Shown here piece by piece: positions 1 through 11,972 of a stretch of 64,000 nt of DNA. The DNA lies in assembly GCF_001426505.1 (NCBI RefSeq), contig NZ_LMEV01000012.1:62001-126000 (forward strand), read 5' to 3'. The notes under the pieces were generated by a model. It did no database searches. It saw only the letters and a program-made list of their open reading frames with translations, and was not told the origin of the DNA. Position numbers and translations under genes: made by a program. How positions within the stretch are numbered: position 1 is the stretch's first letter; every line of letters begins with the position of its first letter. Source of the stretch: Variovorax sp. Root473 (GTDB taxonomy: Bacteria; Pseudomonadota; Gammaproteobacteria; Burkholderiales; Burkholderiaceae_C).

Positions 1-140
1 CCGCCCTCGGCGCTGATGTGGGTGATGCGGTCCACCATCAGCATGTTCGGGGCGGGCAGCTGTGCGTTGCCGGGGCCGAACAGTTCGCCGCGGCTGCAGC
101 GCAGCAGGTCTTCGCGGGTGAAGGCGTTTTGTAGGGTCAT
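1..140 (-). CDS. fabA: 3-hydroxydecanoyl-ACP dehydratase FabA (N-terminal part)
   Basis: Only the first 46 residues are in the window; the rest lies off the left edge. Translation from the ATG at 140 gives [20 protein letters not shown], then [20 protein letters not shown]. This matches the amino-terminal signature of FabA ([29 protein letters not shown]). FabA dehydrates and isomerises beta-hydroxydecanoyl-ACP in unsaturated fatty acid synthesis, in the cytoplasm. The catalytic His and Asp lie beyond the edge and cannot be checked. The family call is firm from the signature. FabB usually follows fabA but would also lie outside the window. Confidence 0.9.
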   Translation of the reverse strand, partial: MTLQNAFTREDLLRCSRGELFGPGNAQLPAPNMLMVDRITHISAEG

Positions 141-261
141 GCGAGTCGATCAAGGACGGCGCCAGGGCACGAATGCACGCTGCGCGCGGAGTGGAGGGAA
201 CACACCCGATGCCGGGCCTGCCGGGGTGCAAGCCTATCGCATCCTGCGCGGCCAGATTTGA

Positions 262-2699
<2,438 letters not shown>

Positions 2700-2804
2700 G
2701 TCGCGGTGCAGTTTCCGCCGCTGGAAAGGTTTTGAAAATCAGAAAATAATGTGCCAATCGTCCTGAAATTCGGGATGATGAAAGAACCGACGCAAGGACC
2801 CGCA

Positions 2805-3758
2805 ATGACCCAGGTGATGTTCGATCTCGACGTGCTGCGCACTTTCTCCACCGGCATGGCGCTCGGCAGCTATGCGCGGGCGGCCGACAAGCTGGGCCGC
2901 TCGACCTCGGCCGTGAGCGCGCAGCTCAAGAAGCTGGAGGCGCAGGCCGGCACCGTGCTGTTTCGCAAGGAGGGCCGCGGCCTGGCGCTCACCGATGCCG
3001 GCGAAACGCTGCTGGCCTACGCGCACCGCATGCTCGAACTCAACGACGAGGCCAGCGCCGCCTTGCGCGGCGTCGACCTGCAAGGCTGGGTGCGGCTGGG
3101 CCTGCAGGAAGACTTCGGCGAGACGCTGCTGCCGGCCGTGCTCGGCCGTTTTGCGCGCGCGCATCCCAAGGTGCGCATCGAGGCCTGCGTGGCGCGCAGC
3201 GGCGAGCTGCGCGAGCGGCTCGAACTGGGCCAGCTCGACCTGGCCCTGGCATGGGACGCGGGCGACCAGCCGCTGTCGCCCTACGCCGAGCGCGTGGCGC
3301 GGCTGCCGCTGCTGTGGATCGGCCCGACCGCGCCCGAGCGCGTCGATGCGCCCTGGTGGACCGAGCGCGAGCACCGTGCGGGCGTTCGCGCGGTCAAGAG
3401 CAAGGAGCCGCTGCCGCTCATCATGCTCGACGCCCCGTGCCCGCTGCGCGAGATCGTCATCACCGCGCTCGACCGCGCCGGCCTGCCGTGGCGCCGCGCT
3501 TTTGGCAGCGCCAGCCTGGCGGCGCTGTGGGCCGCCACCTCGGCCGGCCTGGGCCTCACGGTGCGCACGCCGTTCGGCCTGCCTGCGCAGGTGCGCGCGC
3601 TCGACCGCGCGGTGCTTTCGTTGCCCGCGCTGCCGCAGATCTCGCTCGTGCTGTACCGCGCGCAGGCCCGCGCCGAGGCGCCGGCGAGCCGGCTGGCGAC
3701 GCTGCTGCTGGAGGCGGTGCGCCCGCATGCACAGCTGCAGGCCGGGCACCCCCGCTGA
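2805..3758 (+). CDS. LysR family transcriptional regulator
   Basis: A 317-residue LysR-type regulator. The N-terminal winged helix-turn-helix (roughly residues 5-65) reads LGRSTSAVSAQLKKLEAQAG then LFRKEGRGLALTDAGE, typical of the family. The remainder is the periplasmic-binding-like effector domain. The start at 2805 is chosen because AAGGA lies six bases upstream; earlier in-frame ATGs at 2775 and 2778 lack such a site. Divergent orientation from the MFS gene ending at 2699 suggests that it controls that transporter, perhaps with itself. The inducer is unknown. Confidence 0.88.
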   Translation: MTQVMFDLDVLRTFSTGMALGSYARAADKLGRSTSAVSAQLKKLEAQAGTVLFRKEGRGLALTDAGETLLAYAHRMLELNDEASAALRGVDLQGWVRLGLQEDFGETLLPAVLGRFARAHPKVRIEACVARSGELRERLELGQLDLALAWDAGDQPLSPYAERVARLPLLWIGPTAPERVDAPWWTEREHRAGVRAVKSKEPLPLIMLDAPCPLREIVITALDRAGLPWRRAFGSASLAALWAATSAGLGLTVRTPFGLPAQVRALDRAVLSLPALPQISLVLYRAQARAEAPASRLATLLLEAVRPHAQLQAGHPR

Positions 3759-3844
3759 GCGCGGGCCCTTGCCGGGGCCGTGGCCGCAATGCGTGAGAAT
3801 CCGCCGCGAGACAAGCGCAAGAGACAAGACCCAAGCGAGGCGGC

Positions 3845-4654
3845 ATGACCATTACGCGGCACAACTCCCTGCACCTGTGGGACGACAGGTTCCTCTACAT
3901 CACGCCGGCGATCCAGTCGGGGCTCACGGCGCGTTCGTCGGCCACGCTGCTGGCCTCGGTGAGCGGCCATCCCTTCACGCTCGAGGCGGTCGACGGCACG
4001 CGTGTGCGCTGCACCGCCGCGCTGGTGGCGCCGCATGTGTCGCGCCGCCTCGACGTCGACGGATGCGGGCTGTTGTCGCTCAACATCGACCCGGCCTCCA
4101 GCGTCTACCGCATGCTCTCGCGGCACCTGGGCGGCCACGGCATCCAGCCGCTCGACGCGCGCCGCTTCGGCCGCGCGCGCGACGACTTCGCGCCGGCGCA
4201 GCATGGCGCGCTGTCCGACCGGCGCCTGCAGAGGCTGAGCTCCAAGCTGGTCACGTCGATCACCGGGAGCCCCGAGCTGCAGGCCGCCATCGACCCGCGC
4301 ATCGAGCGTGTGCTGCAGGCCATCCGCGCACGCGCAGGGCAGATTTCGCTGCGCGAGTTGTCGGCGCTGGCCTTTCTTTCGCCCGACCGGCTCACGCATC
4401 TGTTCGCGCAGCAGGTGGGCGTGTCGATCAAGCGCTATGCGCTGTGGACCAAGGTGCGCCGCACGGTGCAGCAGTTCACCGAGCGCCGCCCCCTGACCGA
4501 CGTGGCGCTGGTCAGCGGCTTCACCGACGCGGCGCACATGAGCCGCACCTTCCAGCGCTACTTCGGCCTGTCGCCGTCCTTCCTGTCGAACCAGGTGCGG
4601 GTGACGGCCGACGAGCAAGCCTCGCACGCGTGGGGCGACGCGACGCTGCACTGA
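3845..4654 (+). CDS. AraC family transcriptional regulator
   Basis: A 269-residue protein with a C-terminal AraC/XylS DNA-binding domain, about residues 170-255. The first helix-turn-helix reads SLRELSALAFLSPDRLTHLF. The second reads PLTDVALVSGFTDAAHMSRT and is followed by FQRYFGLSP, the classical family end. The N-terminal half resembles a cupin-like sensing domain but has no clear ligand motif. It is followed after 99 bp by the penicillin-acylase-type lipoprotein gene in the same orientation and may regulate it; this is inferred from position only. Confidence 0.85.
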   Translation: MTITRHNSLHLWDDRFLYITPAIQSGLTARSSATLLASVSGHPFTLEAVDGTRVRCTAALVAPHVSRRLDVDGCGLLSLNIDPASSVYRMLSRHLGGHGIQPLDARRFGRARDDFAPAQHGALSDRRLQRLSSKLVTSITGSPELQAAIDPRIERVLQAIRARAGQISLRELSALAFLSPDRLTHLFAQQVGVSIKRYALWTKVRRTVQQFTERRPLTDVALVSGFTDAAHMSRTFQRYFGLSPSFLSNQVRVTADEQASHAWGDATLH

Positions 4655-4753
4655 GTCGCCCGGTCGCATGACAGCGGCTGCGTTCAAGCCGCAGCAGGTC
4701 TGTATGCCTAAGCTGGTGGTGCTCCATCAAGAGAGCATCAACCGGAGACATCC

Positions 4754-7291
4754 ATGAGACAGACATCCTCGCGCGGCGCCATGCCGCTGTCCCTCCTCGC
4801 GCTGGCCACGGCGGCCATGTTCACCGCCTGCGGTGGCGGCGGTGGGGGGGGCAGCGGCGGATTCCCGTTCTTTCCCGGCGCCGGCAACCCGCCCACCAAC
4901 CCGCCGGCCGAAGACGCCTACAAGGCCGAGATCCGCCGCACCGCCCTGGGCGTGCCGCATATCAAGGCCGACAACTGGCCCGGGGTGGGCTACGGCTACG
5001 GTTTTGCGCAGGCCGAAGATGACCTGTGCACGATGGCCGATTCGTTTCTGACCTACCGCGGCGAGCGTTCGCAGTACCTCGGCGGTGATGCGCAGCTCGT
5101 GGCCAGCAGCACCATCGCGCGGCCGAAGAACATCGACTCCGACTTCTTCCACAAGCACGTGATCTCGGCCGACGTGCTCGAGAAGATGATCGCGGCCCAG
5201 CCCGACAACCTGAAGCAGCTGGTCGAGGGCTTCGCCGCCGGCTACAACCGCTACGTGCGCGACGTGAAGGCCGGCGGCACGGCGCACGAAGCCTGCCGCA
5301 GCGAAGCCTGGGTGAAGCCCATCATGGCCGAGGACATCTACCGCCGCATGTACGCAGCCAACCTCGCGGGCGGCTACAGCAACTTCCTGCCGAATATCGC
5401 CAATGCGATCGCACCCGCACCGGCAGCACCCACCAAGATGGCTGCGCGCAGCGGCGCGAAGAAGGCGGCATTGCAGGTGGCGGCGCTCAGTGTGCCCCTG
5501 CCCGAGCTGCAGGTCGGCGGCAAGGAGGGCGTGGGCAGCAACATGATCGGTTTCGGCACGGCCGCCACTGGCGACGGCAGTCCGCTGCTCTTCGGCAACC
5601 CGCATTGGTACTGGCGGGGGCCCGACCGCTTCTACCAGGCGCAGCTCACGATACCGGGCCAGCTCAACATCAGCGGCACCTCGTTCCTCGGCATCCCGGT
5701 GATCCTGATCGGCTTCAACGACAACATCGCGTGGAGCCACACGGTGTCGACCGCGCGGCGCTTCGGCTTCTACGAACTGAAACTCGCGGCGGGCGACCCG
5801 ACCAGCTACATGCGCGACGGCAAGCCCGTGAAGATGCAGGCAATGAACCTCACCGTCAACGTGAAGCAGGCCGACGGCAGCGTGGCGCCCGTGACGCGCA
5901 CGCTCTACAAGTCGGCGTACGGGCCGATGGTCAACCTGGCTCCGCTGAACGCGGCGCTGGGCTGGAGCCAGACCACCGCGTTCGCGATCCGCGACATCAA
6001 CGCAGAGAACTACCGCACCTTCAAGAACTGGCTGCGCTGGAACCAGGCGAAGTCACTCGATGAATTCATCGCCATCCAGCGCGAGGAATCGGCCATTCCG
6101 TGGGTCAACACCGTGGCCGTCGGACGCGGCGCGGCCAAGGCCTGGTATGCCGACATCGGTGCGATTCCCAATGTGTCGCCCACCCAGGTGACCAACTGCA
6201 CAACGCCGCTGGGCGCAGCGCTCGGCTCGTCGCTGCCGCGCGTGCCGGTCTTCGATGGCTCCAGGAGCGAATGCGACTGGCAGACCGATGCCGACTCCGC
6301 GCAGAAGGGCGCGCTCGGCGCTTCGCGCATGCCCAGCCTGCTGCGCGACGACTACGTCGAGAACTCGAACGACAGCTACTGGCTCGCGAACCCGAAGGCA
6401 CCGATGACCGGCTACCCGGCCATCATGGGACCCGCGGGCACGGAGGCCGTGAGCTTCCGCACGCGCCTGGGCAACCTGATGGCGCAGGCGCGCATCGACG
6501 GCACCGACAGCTACGCTGGCAAGGCGGCCACGCCCGAGACCGTCAAGCAGATGGTGCTCAACAGCCGCGTGCTGACGGCCGAACTGTTCAAGGACCAGGC
6601 GCTGGGCATGGTGTGCGCGACGCCGACGATCAACGTGGCGAGCGATCCGCAAGGCGGCGCCGCCATCGGGCGCGACGTGGACACCGGCCCCGCCTGCGCG
6701 GTGCTCAAGGCCTGGAACAACACGGGCACGATCGGCGCGCGCGGCGCACACATCTGGGACGAGTTCTGGAACCGCGCGTCGCTGCAATCCGCGGCCACGC
6801 TCTACAACGTGCCCTTCAGTGCGAGCGATCCGATCCACACGCCGCGCGACCTGAAGGCCGGCGCAGCGCCTGCCCTGCAGCAGGCCTTCGGCGCGGCTGT
6901 CGCACGCGTGGAAGCCAGCGGCTTCGCCCTCGATGCGCACCGCGGCGACTATCTGTTCGCCACCCGAGGCGGCCAGAAGATCCCGCTGTACGGCGGCTGC
7001 GGCGGCCTGGGCTACTTCACCATCGCGTGCTCGGAGAACCGTCTCGACAAGGGCGGCTACACCATGGACGGCAACCCGAACGGCAACAGCTACATGCAGA
7101 TCGTGCGGTTCCCCGAAGGCGGCGTGGAAGCCCACACCTTCCTGACGTTCTCGCAGTCGGACGACCCGGCCTCGGCGCACAACGCCGACTACACCCGCGC
7201 TTACAGCGCCGGGAAGTGGCTCAAGGTGCCGTTCTCCGAAGCCGAGATCAAGGGCGACGAGGCCTACCGCAGCGCCGTCATCAGCGAGTAG
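4754..7291 (+). CDS. Penicillin acylase family lipoprotein (N-terminal nucleophile amidohydrolase)
   Basis: An 845-residue precursor. The N-terminus is a lipoprotein signal peptide ending MFTAC (Cys26), followed by a glycine-rich linker, so the mature protein is probably anchored at the outer membrane. The family's autoproteolytic site is visible as GVGSNMIGFG, where Ser262 would become the N-terminal nucleophile of the large subunit. FGNPHWYWRGPDRFYQ and GFNDNIAWSHTV are the conserved blocks that follow it in penicillin G acylases and acyl-homoserine-lactone acylases. It should hydrolyse an amide bond of an acylated substrate such as an N-acyl-homoserine lactone, a beta-lactam or an N-acyl amino acid; the substrate is not known. 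It may be under the AraC gene just upstream. Its last 11 bp overlap the converging MFS gene. Confidence 0.85.
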   Translation: MRQTSSRGAMPLSLLALATAAMFTACGGGGGGGSGGFPFFPGAGNPPTNPPAEDAYKAEIRRTALGVPHIKADNWPGVGYGYGFAQAEDDLCTMADSFLTYRGERSQYLGGDAQLVASSTIARPKNIDSDFFHKHVISADVLEKMIAAQPDNLKQLVEGFAAGYNRYVRDVKAGGTAHEACRSEAWVKPIMAEDIYRRMYAANLAGGYSNFLPNIANAIAPAPAAPTKMAARSGAKKAALQVAALSVPLPELQVGGKEGVGSNMIGFGTAATGDGSPLLFGNPHWYWRGPDRFYQAQLTIPGQLNISGTSFLGIPVILIGFNDNIAWSHTVSTARRFGFYELKLAAGDPTSYMRDGKPVKMQAMNLTVNVKQADGSVAPVTRTLYKSAYGPMVNLAPLNAALGWSQTTAFAIRDINAENYRTFKNWLRWNQAKSLDEFIAIQREESAIPWVNTVAVGRGAAKAWYADIGAIPNVSPTQVTNCTTPLGAALGSSLPRVPVFDGSRSECDWQTDADSAQKGALGASRMPSLLRDDYVENSNDSYWLANPKAPMTGYPAIMGPAGTEAVSFRTRLGNLMAQARIDGTDSYAGKAATPETVKQMVLNSRVLTAELFKDQALGMVCATPTINVASDPQGGAAIGRDVDTGPACAVLKAWNNTGTIGARGAHIWDEFWNRASLQSAATLYNVPFSASDPIHTPRDLKAGAAPALQQAFGAAVARVEASGFALDAHRGDYLFATRGGQKIPLYGGCGGLGYFTIACSENRLDKGGYTMDGNPNGNSYMQIVRFPEGGVEAHTFLTFSQSDDPASAHNADYTRAYSAGKWLKVPFSEAEIKGDEAYRSAVISE

Positions 7292-8531
7292 ATCCGCGAG
7301 TAGCGGACGACGTCGCCGCGCGCTGCGCCAGCCAGTTCCACCCGGCGCCTGCGGCCATGAGCACGCAGGTGCCGAGGAACACGGCGCGCATGCCGATGTG
7401 CCCGCCCACGAAGCCGCCGAGCAGCGGGCCGGCCACCTGGCCGGTGTACTGGGCCGAGGTCGAGTAGCCGAGCATGTTGCCGGCCACGCGCTCGGGCGCG
7501 TTGTGGCGGATCACGCTCGCGATGCACGGCAGCAGCCCGCCGAGCGACAGCCCCATGAGAAAGCGCAGCACCACCAGCTGCCATCCCGACGTGACGAAGG
7601 CCTGCGGCACCAGCAGCAGCGCCGACACCGCGAGGCATCCGACGATCACGCTCCAGTGGCCCACGCGGTCGGCCAGCTTGCCCAGCCGCGAGGCCGAGAG
7701 GATGCTGCCGAGCGCGGCTGCCGACATCACGAGGCCGGCCATCATCGTCACGCGCTGCGGGTCGTCGAGCAGCGTGGCGACGTAGACCGTGATGATCGGC
7801 TCGATCGACATGTTGGCCAGCATCAGCAGCATGCCGGTGAAGAGCATCGCGACGAGCGGGCGCTTGTCGGGCACGGCAGCCCAGCCGGTGTCGGGCGCGT
7901 CGCTCTGCTTTGCGGCCGAGGGCGCTTTCTTCTCTTCGCGGATCAGGAAGGCGGTGGCAAGAAAGGCCACGAAGATCATCGCGCCCGCCGCGAAGAAGGT
8001 CGCACGGATGCCGATGAGCGGCGGCAGCACGCCGCCCACCAGCGGGCCCACGAGGTTGCCGGCCATGATGGCCGACGACATCGTGCCCAGCGCCCAGCCG
8101 GTGCGGTCCTTCGGCGTCTGCGTGGCGACCAGCACCATCGAGCCCGAGGCATAGCCACCGAGCAGGCCCGCCAGCAAACGCAGGCCGACCAGCTGCCACA
8201 CGTTGCCGGCCATGCCGATGAGCGCCATCGCCACCGCCATGCCCAGGCTCGCGCGGATCAGCATCGGCTTGCGGCCGTAGCGGTCGGCCAGGCGGCCCCA
8301 CAGCGGCGCTACCAGCGCCGCGCTGAAGAAGGTGGCGCCGTAGGCCGCACCCGACCACTGCACGATGGCGGCGTGGTCCTTCACGCCCAGTTGCTCGACG
8401 TACAGCGGCAGGAACGGCAGCAGCAGCGTCATCGCCACGATGGTGGTGAAGGAGCCGAACATGCAGACGGCGAGGTTGCGCTGCCAGTGCGCGTGGGTGG
8501 CGTGGAGGGTGTGGGTGATGGGGTTCGTCAT
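7281..8531 (-). CDS. MFS transporter (MdtG/TetA-like drug:H+ antiporter type)
   Basis: A 416-residue, 12-helix major facilitator. The loop after helix 2 reads APLWGRLADRYGRKPMLIRA, a near-perfect MFS signature, and the second-half equivalent is SRLGKLADRVGHW. The central loop around residues 195-215 is charged. The overall pattern fits DHA1 efflux pumps such as MdtG, so export of a toxic compound is likely, but no substrate can be assigned. The start was placed at MTNPITHTLH (8531); the 29 upstream in-frame residues are arginine-rich and unlike family N-termini. Divergent from the BMP-type binding protein gene at 8701. Confidence 0.85.
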   Translation of the reverse strand: MTNPITHTLHATHAHWQRNLAVCMFGSFTTIVAMTLLLPFLPLYVEQLGVKDHAAIVQWSGAAYGATFFSAALVAPLWGRLADRYGRKPMLIRASLGMAVAMALIGMAGNVWQLVGLRLLAGLLGGYASGSMVLVATQTPKDRTGWALGTMSSAIMAGNLVGPLVGGVLPPLIGIRATFFAAGAMIFVAFLATAFLIREEKKAPSAAKQSDAPDTGWAAVPDKRPLVAMLFTGMLLMLANMSIEPIITVYVATLLDDPQRVTMMAGLVMSAAALGSILSASRLGKLADRVGHWSVIVGCLAVSALLLVPQAFVTSGWQLVVLRFLMGLSLGGLLPCIASVIRHNAPERVAGNMLGYSTSAQYTGQVAGPLLGGFVGGHIGMRAVFLGTCVLMAAGAGWNWLAQRAATSSATRGSTR

Positions 8532-8622
8532 GGGGCGAATCCATTGTGTGGCGCGGGGCGCCAAACCCGCGCTGCCGATTCGCGGCGGGGCCCATCGCGG
8601 CGCCCGACGGATCGCCACGCAC

Positions 8623-8628
8623 TAAAAT
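8623..8628 (+). promoter_or_regulatory. Candidate -10 box TAAAAT for the BMP-type gene
   Basis: TAAAAT lies 73 bp before the ATG at 8701 in otherwise very GC-rich DNA. It would put the transcription start about at the base of the hairpin at 8635-8665. No convincing -35 element was found, so this is a weak call. Confidence 0.3.
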
Positions 8629-8634
8629 CTTCCC

Positions 8635-8674
8635 CCCGCAGCCGGGCGTCCCGGCCGGCTGCGGGTTTCTTGTT
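8635..8674 (+). terminator. Leader hairpin with U-rich tail (terminator/attenuator-like) before the BMP-type gene
   Basis: CCCGCAGCCGG at 8635-8645 pairs perfectly with CCGGCTGCGGG at 8655-8665 across a 9-base loop and is followed by TTTCTTGTT. This is an intrinsic-terminator shape, but no plus-strand gene ends upstream, so it sits inside the 5' leader of the gene at 8701, 26 bp before its ATG. It may be an attenuator, part of a riboswitch, or a 5' stabilising hairpin. The ribosome-binding site GAGGA follows at 8691-8695. Confidence 0.5.
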
Positions 8675-8700
8675 CGACCGGGGCCATGTAGAGGACCACC

Positions 8701-9816
8701 ATGTACAAAAACCTCGCGGGCCGCGCCGTTCTGGCGTGGGCAGCCGCTTGCTTTTTATCTCCCGCCTTTTCACAGAGCGCACCGCCCAAGCCCCCACTGG
8801 CCAAGGACGCGCTGAAGATCGGCTTCGTCTACGTCACGCCGGTCACCGATGCCGGCTGGGTGCGCCAGCATGAAGAGGGCCGCAAGGCCGTCGAGGCGGC
8901 GCTGGGCCCCCGCGTGAACACCGTCTTCGTCGAGAACGTGCCCGAGGGCGCCGATGCCGAGCGCGTGATCCGCGACCTGGCGCAGCAGGGCAGCCAGCTG
9001 ATCTTCACGCCGAGCTTCGGCTACATGGAGCCGACGCTGAAGGTCGCGAAGGACTTCCCCGGCGTGAAGTTCGAGTCGATCACCGGCTACAAGACCGCGC
9101 CCAACGTCGCCACCGCCAACGCCCGCTACTACGAGGGCCGCTACCTCGCCGGCATCGCGGCCGGGCGCATGACGAAGACGAACGTGGCCGGCTACGTCGC
9201 GGGCTTTCCGATTCCCGAGGTGCTGCAGGGCATCAACGCGTTCACGCTCGGCATGCGCTCGGTGAATCCGAAGGCCAGGGTGGTCGTGGTGTGGCTCAAC
9301 GCGTGGTTCGATCCGCCGAAGGAGCGCGACGCGGCGATGGCGCTGTTCAACCAGAACGCCGACGTGCTCGCCTTCCACACCGGCTCCACCGCCGTGATGA
9401 CCGCCGCACAGGAGCGCGGCAAGATGGCCGTGGCCTACCACTCCGACATGCGCAAGATCGCGCCCGACGCGCAGATCGTCGCGGTCACGCACCAGTGGGG
9501 CGGCTACTACACGCAGCGTGCCCGCGCGGTGCTCGACGGCACCTGGAAGAGCGGCAACCTCTGGGGCGGCGTGAAGGAAGGAATGATCCGCGTCGGCGAC
9601 TTCGGCACGAAGGTGCCCAAGGCCGTGCAGGACGAGGTGCTGGCGCGGCAGAAGGACATCGCGGCGGGCAAGCTGCAGCCGTTCCGTGCGGTGACCACCG
9701 ATGTGCGCGACAACGAAGGCCGCGTCGCGATCGCCAAGGGCGCGCAGCTGAGCGACGAACAGATCCTGCAGATGAACTGGCTGGCCGAGGGCGTGCAGGG
9801 GCGGGTGACACGGTAG
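8701..9816 (+). CDS. BMP family ABC transporter substrate-binding protein (nucleoside/purine type)
   Basis: A 371-residue exported protein: signal peptide to about residue 25 (AACFLSPAFSQS), then the basic membrane protein/PnrA-like fold beginning LKIGFVYVTPVTDAGWVRQH. The blocks IFTPSFGYMEPTLKVAKDFP and YYEGRYLAGIAAG are typical of BMP receptors, which bind nucleosides or purines in the periplasm for an ABC importer. No permease or ATPase gene is adjacent. The next gene is guanine deaminase, which supports a purine ligand. Expression may depend on the leader hairpin at 8635-8674. A GAGGA ribosome-binding site supports the start. Confidence 0.85.
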   Translation: MYKNLAGRAVLAWAAACFLSPAFSQSAPPKPPLAKDALKIGFVYVTPVTDAGWVRQHEEGRKAVEAALGPRVNTVFVENVPEGADAERVIRDLAQQGSQLIFTPSFGYMEPTLKVAKDFPGVKFESITGYKTAPNVATANARYYEGRYLAGIAAGRMTKTNVAGYVAGFPIPEVLQGINAFTLGMRSVNPKARVVVVWLNAWFDPPKERDAAMALFNQNADVLAFHTGSTAVMTAAQERGKMAVAYHSDMRKIAPDAQIVAVTHQWGGYYTQRARAVLDGTWKSGNLWGGVKEGMIRVGDFGTKVPKAVQDEVLARQKDIAAGKLQPFRAVTTDVRDNEGRVAIAKGAQLSDEQILQMNWLAEGVQGRVTR

Positions 9817-9860
9817 GCGCTGAGAGCCACTCCCTTTCCCCGCGTCTGAAGAGTGCGTTC

Positions 9861-9881
9861 CGCGTATAGCACTCATACGCG
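9861..9881. promoter_or_regulatory. Inverted repeat CGCGTAT-N7-ATACGCG before guaD
   Basis: Seven-base arms CGCGTAT (9861-9867) and ATACGCG (9875-9881) flank a 7-base spacer, 47 bp upstream of the guaD start. The arm contains the GCGTAT core also seen before the adenine-type deaminase and GMP reductase genes. It is a candidate operator for a dimeric regulator. Confidence 0.45.
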
Positions 9882-9928
9882 CAGGGAAATTCCCGCCGTG
9901 CGGGGCTGGATTACCCTCCGCATCCACG

Positions 9929-11215
9929 ATGAAAAAAGCCTACCGCGCCTCCCTCCTGCGATTCGACGCCGCCGGCCTGCCTGTCTTCGACGAGGACGGC
10001 CTGCTGGTCGTCGCCCCCGACAGCACCGGCCGCCAGCGCGTGCTCGACGCCGGCAGCCATGCCGACGTGTCGCAGCGCCATGCCGGCGCCCACACCACGC
10101 ACCTGCCGGGCCGCATCCTGGCGCCGGGCTTCGTGGACATGCACGTGCACTACCCGCAGACCGACATCATCGGCGCGCCCGCCGCCGGCCTGCTGCCCTG
10201 GCTCGAGAACTACACCTTCCCCGCCGAAAGCCGGTTCGCCGACCCTGCGCACTCGCGCGTGGTGGCCGACGTGTTCTTCGACGAGCTGCTGCGCAACGGC
10301 GTGACCACCTCGCTGACCTTCGCGACCTCGCACGTCGCCTCGGTCGACGCCTTCTTCGAGAGCGCACAGCGCCGCCAGCTGCGCATGATCACCGGCAAGG
10401 TGCTGCAGGACCGCAACTCGCCCGACGGCGTGCGCGACGACACCGAGCAAAGCCTGGTCGACACCGAGGCGCTGATCCGCAAGTGGCACAACGTCGACCG
10501 CCTGGGCTACGCCATCACGCCGCGCTTCGCACCGACCAGCACCGACGCGCAGATGCGCGGTGCCGGCGAGCTGGCCGCCAAGTACGGCGACACCTGGATC
10601 CAGTCGCACGTGGCCGAGAACCGCGACGAGGTGAAGTGGGCGCGCGAGCTGTACCCCAAGTCGCGCTCCTATCTGGACGTGTACGCCGACTTCGGCCTGC
10701 TGCGCGAGCGCGCGGTGTACGCCCATTGCATCTACCTGGACGACACCGACCGTGCGCTCATGCACGAGACCAGGACGGCCGCCGCCGTGAGCCCCACGAG
10801 CAACCTGTTCCTGGGCAGCGGCTTCTTCGACTTCGGCGCGGCCGACCGCCTCGAGCAACCCTACGGCCTGGCCAGCGACGTGGGCGGCGGCACCAGCTTC
10901 AGCCCCTTCCACACCATGCTGGCCGCGTACTACGTGGGCCGCGAAGGCCAGACCAAGACCGGCCTGAGCATCGCGCCCTCGCGGCTGTGGTGGCACCACA
11001 CCGGCGGCGCCGCGCGCTCGCTGGGGCTCGATGGCGTGGTCGGCAACCTGCAGCCGGGCTGCGAGGCCGACTTCCTGGTGCTGAACCCGTCCGCCACGCC
11101 GTTGCTGGCACGCAAGACCTCGCTGGCCAACAACCTCGAAGAGCTGCTGTTCGCGATGATCGTGCTGGGCGACGACCGGCTGGTCGAGCGCACGGTGATT
11201 TCACAGGCGGGCTGA
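9929..11215 (+). CDS. guaD: Guanine deaminase
   Basis: A 428-residue amidohydrolase of the usual GuaD length. It converts guanine to xanthine and ammonia (EC 3.5.4.3) in the cytoplasm. Zinc-binding [12 protein letters not shown] (His72, His74) is the GuaD form of the metallo-hydrolase signature. Downstream blocks [33 protein letters not shown] and [14 protein letters not shown] are characteristic of guanine deaminases, and FSPFHTM lies near the end. It follows the BMP-type receptor by 112 bp, consistent with purine uptake and breakdown. The inverted repeat at 9861-9881 may control it. Confidence 0.93.
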   Translation: MKKAYRASLLRFDAAGLPVFDEDGLLVVAPDSTGRQRVLDAGSHADVSQRHAGAHTTHLPGRILAPGFVDMHVHYPQTDIIGAPAAGLLPWLENYTFPAESRFADPAHSRVVADVFFDELLRNGVTTSLTFATSHVASVDAFFESAQRRQLRMITGKVLQDRNSPDGVRDDTEQSLVDTEALIRKWHNVDRLGYAITPRFAPTSTDAQMRGAGELAAKYGDTWIQSHVAENRDEVKWARELYPKSRSYLDVYADFGLLRERAVYAHCIYLDDTDRALMHETRTAAAVSPTSNLFLGSGFFDFGAADRLEQPYGLASDVGGGTSFSPFHTMLAAYYVGREGQTKTGLSIAPSRLWWHHTGGAARSLGLDGVVGNLQPGCEADFLVLNPSATPLLARKTSLANNLEELLFAMIVLGDDRLVERTVISQAG

Positions 11216-11294
11216 TCCGCGCGGGGGAGGGCGCGCAGGGCGCCCATGCCACAATTCGCCCCCGATTCCCCCGCAGCAGCATCAGCGAGCGCAT

Positions 11295-11861
11295 ATGAGC
11301 ATCAAGAGCGACAAATGGATCCGGCGCATGGCCGAAAACGAAGGAATGATCGAGCCCTTCGAACCGGGCCAGGTGCGCGAGGCCAACGGCCACAAGATCA
11401 TCAGCTACGGCACCTCCAGCTACGGCTACGACATCCGGTGCGCGCCTGAATTCAAGGTCTTCACCAACATCCACAGCACCGTGGTCGACCCGAAGAACTT
11501 CGACGAGAAGAGCTTCGTCGACATGCACGGCGACTACTGCATCATCCCGCCCAACAGCTTCGCGCTGGCGCGCACCGTCGAGTACTTCCGCATCCCGCGC
11601 AACGTGCTCACCATCTGCCTGGGCAAGAGCACCTACGCGCGCTGCGGCATCATCGTCAACGTGACCCCGTTCGAGCCCGAGTGGGAAGGCTACGTGACGC
11701 TCGAATTCAGCAACACCACGCCGCTGCCCGCCAAGATCTACGCGGGCGAAGGCTGTGCGCAGGTGCTGTTCTTCGAGAGCGACGAAGTCTGCGAAACCAG
11801 CTACAAGGACCGCGGCGGCAAGTACCAGGGCCAGCGCGGCGTCACCCTGCCCAAGACCTGA
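11295..11861 (+). CDS. dcd: dCTP deaminase
   Basis: A 188-residue protein, exactly the family length. It deaminates dCTP to dUTP (EC 3.5.4.13), feeding dTMP synthesis. Family blocks are seen in order: [49 protein letters not shown], the catalytic segment [20 protein letters not shown] containing the expected Arg and Glu, and the C-terminal [17 protein letters not shown] that closes over the triphosphate. It is a homotrimeric cytoplasmic enzyme. It stands 79 bp after guaD but is probably transcribed separately, with CGCATATG at the start. Confidence 0.96.
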   Translation: MSIKSDKWIRRMAENEGMIEPFEPGQVREANGHKIISYGTSSYGYDIRCAPEFKVFTNIHSTVVDPKNFDEKSFVDMHGDYCIIPPNSFALARTVEYFRIPRNVLTICLGKSTYARCGIIVNVTPFEPEWEGYVTLEFSNTTPLPAKIYAGEGCAQVLFFESDEVCETSYKDRGGKYQGQRGVTLPKT

Positions 11862-11972
11862 CAGCCTGATACAGGCATCCTGACCGCCGGTTACGTTCCG
11901 GGCGGCCGGGCCAAGTACCATCCTGCGACGTTCCGGCAAAACTCCGTTCAGCAAGCCGGCAAGGAGACTGCG

